A DNA stretch of 64,000 nucleotides from an uncultured Blautia sp. (GTDB taxonomy: Bacteria; Bacillota_A; Clostridia; Lachnospirales; Lachnospiraceae). Under the pieces are notes generated by a model. It ran no database searches. It was given only the letters and a program-made list of their open reading frames with translations, and was not told the DNA's origin. Positions 55,068 to 63,275 of the stretch are shown here, one piece after another (position 1 is the first letter of the stretch; every line of letters starts with the position of its first letter). The stretch lies in NCBI GenBank assembly GCA_905209435.1, contig CAJLTE010000007.1, forward strand, positions 3,104 to 67,103, in the 5' to 3' direction. The position numbers and the translations under genes were made by a program.

Positions 55068-55637
55068 TTATTTTACAATCTTCTGATAAGTTACGGGATC
55101 GTTGATATTGGAAAAATACCAGTCCGGAGCGAGGCTTTCGTAACATTCGTATCCATTTCTCCGCAAAAAAGCAAAGACTGCACCTTTTCGCTCAGTAATC
55201 TCTTCAAGCATGGCATCTGCCAATTCCGTACGGTATACTCCCATAAGAGGCTCCTCATGTCCGCTGTGGCTCAGGATCACTGCTTTTGCGTTTGAGTTCT
55301 GAGCCTGGCGGATCAGTGCTGCCAGTTCATCTGCCGGAACCAATGGAACATCTACGCCAAGTACCAGACAGTATGGATTCTTTGCTTCACGAAAGCATGC
55401 TTCCAGCCCTCCCAGAGGACCTTTTCCCGGGAAGCGGTCTGGTATAATGGGGTATTCATATTTATTTTCACCGTGGTAGCCGGATAGAAGAATATCGCTG
55501 ATCCCCAGTTTCTTTCCTTTTTCTATCTGCATTTCAAGAAATGTTTTTCCTTCTATTGTAAGATCTGATTTGTCCCGTCCCATACGGCTGCTGGCTCCGC
55601 CTGCGAGGACTACCATAGATATCTGCTTCTCCTGCAT
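55068..55637 (-). CDS. mobA: Molybdenum cofactor guanylyltransferase
   Basis: A 189-residue nucleotidyltransferase with LAGGASSRMGRDKSDLTIEG and LGVDVPLVP. It attaches GMP from GTP to Mo-molybdopterin, giving the bis-guanine-dinucleotide cofactor used by formate dehydrogenases. It lies after moaA with a 97-base gap. The sequence also resembles a general NTP-transferase, but the Mo genes beside it make MobA clear. Confidence 0.9.
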   Translation of the reverse strand: MQEKQISMVVLAGGASSRMGRDKSDLTIEGKTFLEMQIEKGKKLGISDILLSGYHGENKYEYPIIPDRFPGKGPLGGLEACFREAKNPYCLVLGVDVPLVPADELAALIRQAQNSNAKAVILSHSGHEEPLMGVYRTELADAMLEEITERKGAVFAFLRRNGYECYESLAPDWYFSNINDPVTYQKIVK

Positions 55638-55734
55638 TACTATTTTTCCTCTTCTTTATTTTTTTCAATTCAGCAACCCCAAACATTATGTGGAGTAATT
55701 CATCCTTTTTTTGCTTTTAGAAAACTCTATAAAT

Positions 55735-56709
55735 TCAGCCCCCAATCTGTGACATTCCTCTGATTTCATCCTGTTCTGTCTTTGCTTCATAGAAGTTGTG
55801 GCTGACTGGTTTATTCCAAATTACCTGGTGAATTGCATCTTTGAGCTGTTCATCTGTACAGCCGCCGCGCATCAGTCCTCTCAGGTCTGTACCTTCCTGA
55901 TACTGGAGACAGCCTTTCATGAATCCTTCTGATGTAAGGCGGACTCTGTTGCACTGGCTGCAGAATTTGTGAGTCATTGCACTGATAAATCCAATTTTCC
56001 CTTTAAATCCTGCAATTTCATAATAGTGACACGGACCATTTCCGTAGCGTTCATTTACTGCATGCATTGGACCGTATGCTTCTTCCAGAACTGCTTTAAT
56101 GGATTCTTCGTCCTGGAATGGGAACTGTTTTCCGAATCCGATCGGCATCATCTCGATAAAGCGCACATGGATTGGATATTTCTGTGCCAGTCCTGCAATC
56201 CCGATAAAATTTTCTTTTTCCTTGATCACTGGAACGCTGTTGATTTTCAAAGGAAGTCCCGGATGTGCAAGTGCTGCCTCGATTCCTTCGAATACTTTCT
56301 CCAGTCCATCACGTCTTGCTACTTTTTTAAAGAGTTCCGGATTCAGCGTATCAAGACTGATATTAATGGCATCAATTCCTGCATCCAGTAATGCATCCAG
56401 CTGTTCTGCCAGCAGGATTCCGTTTGTTGTTAATGTTACTTTCTCGATTCCCGGGATTGCCTTTATCTGTTTTGCAAGACTTGCACATCCCTTACGGACA
56501 AGAGGCTCACCGCCTGTCAGTTTAATCTTACGGATTCCCAAATCTGCTGCACTCTTGCAGATGCGGAGAATCTCATCGTATGTGAGGATTTCATCATGAG
56601 AAAGTGATTCCACACCTTCCGCTGGCATACAGTAAATACATCTCAGATTGCATCTGTCTGTCAGGGAAATCCTTAAATAATCTATTTCTCTTCCATATTT
56701 ATCTATCAT
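55735..56709 (-). CDS. moaA: GTP 3',8-cyclase
   Basis: A 324-residue radical SAM protein with the cluster motif TDRCNLRCIYCMPAEG and a second C-terminal cluster (FCSQCNRVRLTSEGFMKGCL). It starts molybdopterin synthesis from GTP. The end lacks the usual terminal GG pair in a canonical form but has QIGG, so the C-terminal GG motif is present. moaC is not in the window. It diverges from fdhD and has its own promoter. Confidence 0.95.
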   Translation of the reverse strand: MIDKYGREIDYLRISLTDRCNLRCIYCMPAEGVESLSHDEILTYDEILRICKSAADLGIRKIKLTGGEPLVRKGCASLAKQIKAIPGIEKVTLTTNGILLAEQLDALLDAGIDAINISLDTLNPELFKKVARRDGLEKVFEGIEAALAHPGLPLKINSVPVIKEKENFIGIAGLAQKYPIHVRFIEMMPIGFGKQFPFQDEESIKAVLEEAYGPMHAVNERYGNGPCHYYEIAGFKGKIGFISAMTHKFCSQCNRVRLTSEGFMKGCLQYQEGTDLRGLMRGGCTDEQLKDAIHQVIWNKPVSHNFYEAKTEQDEIRGMSQIGG

Positions 56710-56777
56710 AGGGCTCTACCTGCCTTTTATTTTCTAAATCAAATGGATAACAATATCCGCTTGGTAACTCGTTTCTT

Positions 56778-56806
56778 CTAATATTTCTTCTGTTATTCGC
56801 CGTCAA
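56778..56806 (-). promoter_or_regulatory. Possible moaA promoter
   Basis: On the minus strand TTGACG (56806-56801) and TATTAG (56783-56778) are 17 bases apart. This places the transcript start about 60 bases before the ATG. Confidence 0.5.
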
Positions 56807-56883
56807 AATTATGATTGCTATTATAGTTATTTCTAATACAATATTCCCTCGAGATGTCCTGTCTGTTTTTCTTCCATAATCGT

Positions 56884-56912
56884 TTGACACTCCATACTCC
56901 GCAGTCTATACT
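56884..56912 (+). promoter_or_regulatory. fdhD promoter
   Basis: TTGACA (56884-56889) and TATACT (56907-56912) are 17 bases apart, about 50 bases before the start. It is near-consensus and divergent to the moaA promoter. Confidence 0.8.
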
Positions 56913-56961
56913 TAATATATCAAGATTATTAAAATCCTTACCGAACGAAAGGAACTATCCT

Positions 56962-57780
56962 ATGAAAGTCAACGAACAATACCACAACCTGAATCTACTC
57001 GAGAATGTCACCTATGAGTTTCTGGGCCGTGACGGAGAAACTCATGAAGAAACGGAACCTATCCTCGTTGAGCATATGATGGATGTGTATGTAAATGAAC
57101 GTCTGACCATGAAACTGGTCTGTATCCCGGAACATCTGGCTGAACTGGTTCTGGGTCGTCTTTTTACTGAGGGGATCATCACATCTGCCGATGATGTTGA
57201 CCAGATTTACATCTGCGAATTCGGCAAACGTGCCCGCGTGATCCTGAGTAAAAATAAATCCGGGCAGCCTCATCAGGAAAATGAAGATTATGTTGCGCCT
57301 ACTCCTACCTGCTGCACCGGAAATCGTGTTCTTAATGACTATTTTATCACAGATCAGCCAATGCTACCAGTTACTCCTATCCCTTGGAAAAAACAGTGGA
57401 TTTTTGACCTGGCGGACTGTTTCGCAAACGGAACTCCCCTTCACAGTCAGACCTGGGCAACTCACAGCTGTTTCCTCGCCTGTGACGGAGAACTGCTCTT
57501 CCAGTGCGAAGATATCGGCCGCCACAATGCTCTGGACAAGGCCATTGGATACGCCCTGCGGCATAATGTTGATCTGAAAAAATGTGTGGTCTATTCCAGC
57601 GGACGTATCCCTACAGATATGGCGATCAAAGCAATCCGTGCCGGAATCCCTGTTCTGGCAAGCAAGGCTTCCCCTTCTGCCGAAGCAGTTGCTATGGCTA
57701 AAGAATACCAGCTTACTCTGATCTGCGCCGCACGCCGTGACCGCATGAAACTTTTTACCGGAAATAATCCGACAGAATAA
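56962..57780 (+). CDS. fdhD: Formate dehydrogenase accessory sulfurtransferase FdhD
   Basis: A 272-residue protein with the family segments VLGRLFTEGII, CEDIGRHNALDKAIGYAL, YSSGRIPTDMAIKA and LASKASPSAEAV. It passes sulphur to the molybdenum centre to make formate dehydrogenase active. The cysteine segment near residue 118 reads TPTCCTGN, without the C-x-x-C pair known from E. coli. ATG 56962, preceded by AAAGGAA, is taken; the upstream open frame overlaps the promoter. Its end overlaps the convergent mobB end by 26 bases. Confidence 0.93.
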   Translation: MKVNEQYHNLNLLENVTYEFLGRDGETHEETEPILVEHMMDVYVNERLTMKLVCIPEHLAELVLGRLFTEGIITSADDVDQIYICEFGKRARVILSKNKSGQPHQENEDYVAPTPTCCTGNRVLNDYFITDQPMLPVTPIPWKKQWIFDLADCFANGTPLHSQTWATHSCFLACDGELLFQCEDIGRHNALDKAIGYALRHNVDLKKCVVYSSGRIPTDMAIKAIRAGIPVLASKASPSAEAVAMAKEYQLTLICAARRDRMKLFTGNNPTE

Positions 57781-58288
57781 ATTCCGCAATACTCTTCGCA
57801 TTGTCCAGCTCAAAAAGTGGAACATCCTCCGGGATGGACAGTGCTTCTCTTTCTTCTGCATCCAGATTGGTGGCAATCGCCATCAATTTTTCTGGATTGC
57901 AGACACTTTCTGCTGAATTTCCCTTTCGTACAATTTCAATTTTGGGATATGTACTATATTTGAATCCTTCCAGCAAAATAAGATCTGCCTCTGGAAAAAA
58001 TCCCATTAACTCTCTTTCAGAAATCTGCGGCTGCTGTTTTACCAGCATATATTTTCCTTTTGAAAACACTGCTGTCCCATAAGCTCCTGCCTGAAGCTGA
58101 CGGTATGTATCTGTTCCCGGTACATCCGGTTCAAAATCGTGTCCATCATGCTTCAGTACCGCTACACGGAGTCCTTTTTCTTTAAAAATTTCCAGCAATC
58201 TGCAGATCAGAGTTGTTTTCCCGGAATTTTTTATTCCGCTGATCGCAACTATTCGTTTTCTTTTCACCAGTTTCTTTGTTCCTTTCAA
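57755..58288 (-). CDS. mobB: Molybdopterin-guanine dinucleotide biosynthesis adaptor MobB
   Basis: A P-loop GTPase-like protein of about 177 residues with Walker A ISGIKNSGKTTL, VAVLKHDGHDFEPDVPGTDTY and LILLEGFKYS. It helps MobA. The open frame starts at TTG 58288, which overlaps the moeA stop; AAAGGA lies inside it, so a GTG at 58267 is also possible. It overlaps fdhD tail to tail. Together with moeA it forms a small operon. Confidence 0.9.
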   Translation of the reverse strand: MKGTKKLVKRKRIVAISGIKNSGKTTLICRLLEIFKEKGLRVAVLKHDGHDFEPDVPGTDTYRQLQAGAYGTAVFSKGKYMLVKQQPQISERELMGFFPEADLILLEGFKYSTYPKIEIVRKGNSAESVCNPEKLMAIATNLDAEEREALSIPEDVPLFELDNAKSIAEFILSDYFR

Positions 58289-59517
58289 AGCAAAATCGCG
58301 CTCACTTTATCTCCTGTCTTCAGGCTCTTGCTTTCCTTATCTTCCATGGTTTTTGTATCGATCAGACAATTGCAGCCTGCCATTGAACTGAGAACTCCGT
58401 TGGAATGCAGTCCATTTGGAAGATGGAACTCACCTCTTTCCCAGTAAGCACGGATAAAGCGGCGGCCTTTGATTCCCTTCACAAAATCATCTGTCATTAC
58501 ACCTGCAACTTCCTTCAGACCAATTGCAGGATTCTGCATCATTTTCTCCAGTGCCGGACGGATCAGAAGTTCCACGCCAACAGCAACACCAAAAGGATTT
58601 CCTGAAAGACTGATTACCGGAACTTTTCTGCCCGGCTCACTCTCATATACAGAAAACAATGTCGGCATTCCAGGTTTCATCTTTACTCTCCAGAAGATTC
58701 TCTCTGCATTGATCCGGCCCAGAGATTCATGCATGATGTCTTTCTTTCCCACAGAAACACCGCCTGTAGTAATGATCATATCTGCCTGTTTTGCTGCTTC
58801 TTTTAATCTCTCTGACATGATCTGTGGATCATCTTTCACCGCTTCCATATAGAACGGTTCCATTCCCAGTTCCCGCATTCTGGATGACAGCATCGTCATG
58901 TTGCTGTTGTAGATTTTGCCTGCCGGAAGAGGATTTCCAGGTTCTACCACCTCATCTCCTGTAGTAAGAAGTACAACCTTAGGCCGACGATAAACAGGCG
59001 CTTTTGCAGCTCCCATTCCTGCCATAACTGCCGCCTCCACACAGCCAATATGAGTCCCTTTTTTCAGGAGTGTGGTTCCCTTTTTGAAGTCTTCTCCTGC
59101 GAAACAATAATTATCCCACTGCTTTTGTTCTGTGTAAATCTCTACGAAATCTTCCCCGTAATCTGTACGCTCCTGATAAATGCAGCAGTCGCATCCTTTC
59201 GGGATTGCAGCACCAGTCATGATACGCACTGCCTGGCCATGCTCCACAACTCTCTCAGAGTACTGTCCTGCATCGATTTCTTCCATTACTTTCAGTCTCA
59301 CCGGATGCTCTGGAGATGCCCCTGCAAGGTCTTCTGCCTTACATGCATAACCATCTACCGGTGATCGGTCAAAAGGAGGATTGTTAAATTCTGCCACCAT
59401 ATCCTGCGCCAGGATTCTTCCCCCTGCCTTATTCAGTTCCACTTCTTCTGTCTCGTTTATTACAGGCGTATACTGCAGAATCTGTTCCATTGCCTGTTCT
59501 ACACTGATTCCCTCCAC
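58285..59517 (-). CDS. moeA: Molybdopterin molybdenumtransferase MoeA
   Basis: A 410-residue protein with FNNPPFDRSPVDGYACKAEDL, MTGAAIPKGCDC, TTGDEVVEPGNPLPAGKIYNSN and TTGGVSVGKKD. It inserts molybdenum into adenylylated molybdopterin. The start is a GTG at 59517 with AAAGGAGG in front. It is 100 bases after the MOSC gene and four bases into mobB. The fusions with periplasmic binding domains found in some Clostridia are absent here. Confidence 0.95.
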   Translation of the reverse strand: MEGISVEQAMEQILQYTPVINETEEVELNKAGGRILAQDMVAEFNNPPFDRSPVDGYACKAEDLAGASPEHPVRLKVMEEIDAGQYSERVVEHGQAVRIMTGAAIPKGCDCCIYQERTDYGEDFVEIYTEQKQWDNYCFAGEDFKKGTTLLKKGTHIGCVEAAVMAGMGAAKAPVYRRPKVVLLTTGDEVVEPGNPLPAGKIYNSNMTMLSSRMRELGMEPFYMEAVKDDPQIMSERLKEAAKQADMIITTGGVSVGKKDIMHESLGRINAERIFWRVKMKPGMPTLFSVYESEPGRKVPVISLSGNPFGVAVGVELLIRPALEKMMQNPAIGLKEVAGVMTDDFVKGIKGRRFIRAYWERGEFHLPNGLHSNGVLSSMAGCNCLIDTKTMEDKESKSLKTGDKVSAILL

Positions 59518-59617
59518 GCACTAAATCCTCCTTTTGTCTGTTATGATCCAACTGTTAAATACCTGCTTCCCTCATCTGATAACATGCAGGATATTCTCAC
59601 AAAATAACTACTGTCGT

Positions 59618-60052
59618 TTATTCTATGGGTTCAATTTCTGTCCCTTCTTTCAGTATTCCCGGCTCTATGATCTGGCAGAAAATAAACCACGGTTCCATCG
59701 GGGAGCACACTTTCTCACCTTTATATGCATCCGATGCAGGACCTCCCGCACCGATCCGCGCTGCTTCCAGAAGCACGTCTCCGCAGCGAAATCTGCTTCC
59801 TTCTACGATTGCATTCCAGTCAAGACCCTCTACCAGAAGGTTCTCACCGAAACGTCCATACCTGACAGGCTCTCCTGTCTCATCAAAGTATGGCTTTACT
59901 TTCTCATACGGAAGAAGAGTGACCTGTCTTCTTCCACCCATTCCGTAATGCACATCTCCCACAAGTCCCTGCAATGTTGCCTCACATTCATGAATGTTCT
60001 GCGAGCTGGTCTTACGCTCTTTACTGATGCATACACATAATATTTTCGCCAT
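59618..60052 (-). CDS. MOSC domain protein
   Basis: A 144-residue stand-alone MOSC domain with LQGLVGDVHYGMGGRRQVTLLP, RYGRFGENLLVEGLDW and RCGDVLLEAARIG. MOSC proteins are linked with sulphur transfer to Mo or W cofactors. The usual conserved cysteine occurs near CSPMEPWFIFCQ, in an altered context. It lies first in a MOSC-moeA-mobB group, so it probably serves the formate dehydrogenase cofactor. Confidence 0.85.
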   Translation of the reverse strand: MAKILCVCISKERKTSSQNIHECEATLQGLVGDVHYGMGGRRQVTLLPYEKVKPYFDETGEPVRYGRFGENLLVEGLDWNAIVEGSRFRCGDVLLEAARIGAGGPASDAYKGEKVCSPMEPWFIFCQIIEPGILKEGTEIEPIE

Positions 60053-60117
60053 TTTCTGCCTCGTCCTTCCTGCTGTTCAAACAAATCCAAATATGTCAAA
60101 TTGCTTAATATCCAAAA

Positions 60118-60186
60118 GTCAAGCGGATAAAAAGCATTCACTTCGCTATTCAGCTCTAACAAAATAACTGCTCCACAGTTTATTTA
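60118..60186 (-). repeat. 3'-end dispersed repeat, partial copy D
   Basis: It matches the middle of copy A (45770-45839) over about 70 bases: GTCAAGCGGATA, CTTCGCTA, then AAATAACTGCTCC-CAGTTTAT. It ends about 14 bases from the stop of the phosphatase gene. The end block of copies A and B is missing. Confidence 0.6.
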
Positions 60187-60199
60187 TAACAATTTTTTA

Positions 60200-61402
60200 T
60201 CAGATTGCCCAGAATGCAATATTTACATTCTTCCCTGCATTTCTCAGATGTTCCACCAGCTGTTCTGCCACTTCTTCCTTACGCTTCTCTGTAATCCCCA
60301 GTTCTGCATTGTTCTTATTAATGGCACCACCGAAATAAAAATTAATGTCTGTCGCTGTCTCAAACAACATCACTCCCAAAAGTGCAGCCGCATCTTTCTT
60401 TCGTTTCAGCCTGTTAAATACCAGCTTATCATCCAGCCATTCTTCACAATATTCCAACAGATGTTCAATTGTAAGAAATCCCTCTGTCACCAGTTCTGCA
60501 CCTTCCAGCTTATAATAGGCAGGAACATCTCCACACGCAGTTTCACTAAGTGAGATCAACTCTTTATCCAGATACCTGGCAGCACACTGTGCAGTAGTTC
60601 CACCGCAGATTACATGATATCCATCCTCTTCAAAGAAAGACTTCAGATATCTCTCATCATGTTCTTCCTTGCTCGGAGGACCGATCATGATATTCACAAC
60701 CTGTTTCTGCCGCATTCGCAACACGATTGCCGTGATGTCATCGTCCGTCTCATTCAGATTCAAATCAAGGCTTGCCTCAGCCAGATAACCTGCCATTTCC
60801 TGCGCACTCATACCTTTGTGGTATTTCGCTTTACAGAAGGTCATCACATCTTCTCTGCCCCAGCCACCATTTGTAGTCTTTCCCATCCCGGCATTGGTCA
60901 CACCGTCAGACATAATGATCAGCATATCCTCTTCCTGCAATTCAAAACAGCTTTTGTGAATTTCTTTCTCCTCAATCATGCTGGTTTCTACAGGATAATC
61001 AAACAGCTTTCCATCTCTGATCAAAATTGCATCCGGATTATCAAACTGGTAAAGACTAACCTGTTTCCCCTGAAAATTCAGCACTGTAAAAGTAGCATAA
61101 GCCAGATTTCTCACACTGCATATAGGCAGAGTCTTCGCAACAGCACGTACTGCTTCGTCCAGTTCAACCTGATTAATAATCATAGTACTAAGCATGGTCG
61201 CAGTCAATGTGGAAAGAATGTTCGCTTTCACACCGCTTCCCAGTCCATCAGAAAGCACCAGCACATGATCTTTATCATTTTCTTCAATTTTATAACAATC
61301 TCCACAGAGAAATTCTTTCTTCTTGTTCAGGCTTACATGACCGAAATCAATACATAAGCCATCAAATTCCACATTCAGTCCATGATATCTATTTCTTTTC
61401 AT
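60200..61402 (-). CDS. SpoIIE/PP2C-type phosphatase with extra C-terminal domain
   Basis: A 400-residue protein. Residues about 10-232 form a PP2C-like domain with CGDCYKIE (D35), LSDGLGSG (D52), IIMSDGVTNAG and ETDDDITAIVL, giving the usual two-metal aspartates. From about 235 there is a further domain (VNIMIGPPSKEEHDERYLKSFFEEDGYHV onward, C-terminal NVNIAFWAI) that I do not recognise. It overlaps the end of the sensory hydrogenase gene by 14 bases. Phosphatase output from an H2 or redox sensor is plausible; there is no partner kinase in view. Confidence 0.82.
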   Translation of the reverse strand: MKRNRYHGLNVEFDGLCIDFGHVSLNKKKEFLCGDCYKIEENDKDHVLVLSDGLGSGVKANILSTLTATMLSTMIINQVELDEAVRAVAKTLPICSVRNLAYATFTVLNFQGKQVSLYQFDNPDAILIRDGKLFDYPVETSMIEEKEIHKSCFELQEEDMLIIMSDGVTNAGMGKTTNGGWGREDVMTFCKAKYHKGMSAQEMAGYLAEASLDLNLNETDDDITAIVLRMRQKQVVNIMIGPPSKEEHDERYLKSFFEEDGYHVICGGTTAQCAARYLDKELISLSETACGDVPAYYKLEGAELVTEGFLTIEHLLEYCEEWLDDKLVFNRLKRKKDAAALLGVMLFETATDINFYFGGAINKNNAELGITEKRKEEVAEQLVEHLRNAGKNVNIAFWAI

Positions 61403-63113
61403 TCGGTTTTTCGCTCTCCAGAAGTATCGTATTCTTTAATTTCTCCACTGCAACCTTGGTATCTGCCGCAGTTTCTCCCAGAAGTCCTGCAATCTGCTGA
61501 ACAATTTTTAACTGTTCTTCTACCAGTTTATCTGCCATCCTGGCAGCCTCGAGCTGTGCATGCTGAATCTGATCCTTATGTTTCCGCTCTTTTGTGATAT
61601 CTTTCATAATGCAGAGGATCATTTTATTCTCCCTGTCATTCGTCATGACGCGATCCAGATAACGTTTCTGTTCTTCCAGATATATTTCATCCTGCATCAG
61701 ATTTCTGTCAAATGCCAGAATACTTGCAAAACTGTAATCTTCCATAATTTCCGAAACCGGATGACCGATCAGTCTGCGTTTATGTGGTGTATTGAACAAA
61801 TCCGTCGCTGCCTGATTCATCTGAATAATTCTCAGATTATAATCTACTGTAACCAACAGACCAGGCATTGCATTAAATACTTTATTTGAATAACTCTCCT
61901 GTCTTGCCCGCATATATGGAATACACATGGCAACCTCTGCCTTATTCTGAATAATGGCAATTGCCTTTTCCCGGCATGTGTTGTACCCGCAGGCACCGCA
62001 GTTTAATTCATCCTTTGGAGAAAATTTTCCCATTTCCGCCAGAGCATCCCTGATTTCTTCCTCTGAGACCTCTTCCTGTTCCTGTGCAGGACAGTAACCG
62101 AAATTCTTTCTCAATTCAAATCCCGGAAGTTCATAGTCTCCCTGCTCTCTGTGAAAATCTTTTCCAAAGGCTGCATTCTTCACTGCAAGAACATCTGCCA
62201 GATAATGTCCCTTCTTCATCTGGAAAGAAGGACCTGCCACACAGCCGCCGCTGCATGCATACATCTCAAGAAAGCAATTTTCAAAATCCTCCGGATGAAG
62301 TTCTTCCAGAACCTCCCTGCACTGCTCCATCCCACTTACAGAAAGCCTGCGGATTCCCTTTACAGCCCCAAGCAGGTCTGTTAAACCATCCGCAATGGCG
62401 ATTTCTCTGGAACGGTAGGCAATCTGCTCAGGTTCTTTCTCAGTTATGGAAATCCCTTCTTTTTTCATCCATTGTGCCAGCTCTTCCAATGTGATCACAT
62501 AATCCACTTCATTTCCTGAGTCTCTCAACTCTGACATAGCTGAAATACAGGGACTTACATAGACAATCTCTGCCTTCGGATATTTTTTTTTCAGATAACT
62601 GGCATGAAACTGCATCATAGAGGCAGACTGTACCAGATTTCCCAGAAGATGCGGATAGTGTTTCTTGACAAGCTGTACGATTACAGGGCAGGCAGAAGAG
62701 ATCATTATTCCCGGCTCTTTCTGTTCCGCAAAAAGTGCTCTGTACTGCGAAATCATCAGGCTTGCACCTTCTGCTGCATCCGCTGCATCTGCAAATCCCA
62801 GCTTCTTCATCGCTTCCCTTATTCCATTGATACCGGTTACCCCAAAACGTGCCAGATATGCTGGATGAAGAGAGGCTATAACCTGCGTCTTATTCTCCAT
62901 TGCATTGCAGATTGCAGGAATCATATTCTGCTCTTCCTTGGCATCCTGCGGGCAGACAAGGATACACTTCTCACAGTAAATACACTGACTTTCTATGATC
63001 CTGGCCTGATGATCATGAACACGTATCGCCTTGACCGGGCAGTTCCGAACACATTTGTAACAATTTTTACAACTGACTTTTTTAAACTGAAGGATTGACT
63101 GAAATCTCTGCAT
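61389..63113 (-). CDS. Sensory [FeFe]-hydrogenase-like protein with PAS domain (HydS type)
   Basis: A 574-residue protein. It has two [4Fe-4S] ferredoxin motifs (C15-C18-C21-C25 and C44-C47-C50-C54), then an H-cluster domain with altered signatures: SSACPVIVQL (A141-C142), SPCISA (C189) and ACSGGCVAG (C287, C291). All four cluster ligands are kept, while the proton-transfer cysteine before C142 is alanine. An extra Fe-S domain (NCGACGYNTC, C397) and a PAS domain (about 410-510) with a C-terminal helical tail follow. This is the layout of group C/D sensory hydrogenases such as HydS. The phosphatase gene overlaps its end. It lies just after a formate dehydrogenase gene. Confidence 0.85.
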   Translation of the reverse strand: MQRFQSILQFKKVSCKNCYKCVRNCPVKAIRVHDHQARIIESQCIYCEKCILVCPQDAKEEQNMIPAICNAMENKTQVIASLHPAYLARFGVTGINGIREAMKKLGFADAADAAEGASLMISQYRALFAEQKEPGIMISSACPVIVQLVKKHYPHLLGNLVQSASMMQFHASYLKKKYPKAEIVYVSPCISAMSELRDSGNEVDYVITLEELAQWMKKEGISITEKEPEQIAYRSREIAIADGLTDLLGAVKGIRRLSVSGMEQCREVLEELHPEDFENCFLEMYACSGGCVAGPSFQMKKGHYLADVLAVKNAAFGKDFHREQGDYELPGFELRKNFGYCPAQEQEEVSEEEIRDALAEMGKFSPKDELNCGACGYNTCREKAIAIIQNKAEVAMCIPYMRARQESYSNKVFNAMPGLLVTVDYNLRIIQMNQAATDLFNTPHKRRLIGHPVSEIMEDYSFASILAFDRNLMQDEIYLEEQKRYLDRVMTNDRENKMILCIMKDITKERKHKDQIQHAQLEAARMADKLVEEQLKIVQQIAGLLGETAADTKVAVEKLKNTILLESEKPNEKK

Positions 63114-63182
63114 GCCTCGTACTCCTTATTATGTAACATTATACTTCTCTGAAAAAAATTATCTCTACTTTTCCATAAAGGA

Positions 63183-63231
63183 ATATGGAGCTGCCGCAAG
63201 GACAGCAGATCCATGTGCGACAGCCCCATAT
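63183..63231 (-). other. Intercistronic RNA hairpin between formate dehydrogenase and hydS
   Basis: A 16-base stem (63183-63198 with 63216-63231) forms on the minus-strand transcript. Its two imperfect positions are G-U pairs there and would be A-C mismatches on the plus strand, so the structure belongs to the minus RNA. No T run follows, so it is not a simple terminator. Confidence 0.55.
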
Positions 63232-63275
63232 AATATTTACGATATCAGATCCGGAACTTTGTCTCCGATATTGTT

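Noticed and set aside
62993..63229. Small open frame in the gap before hydS
   Set aside because: It overlaps the start of hydS in another frame and the hairpin; it has no match and no ribosome site that I can see.
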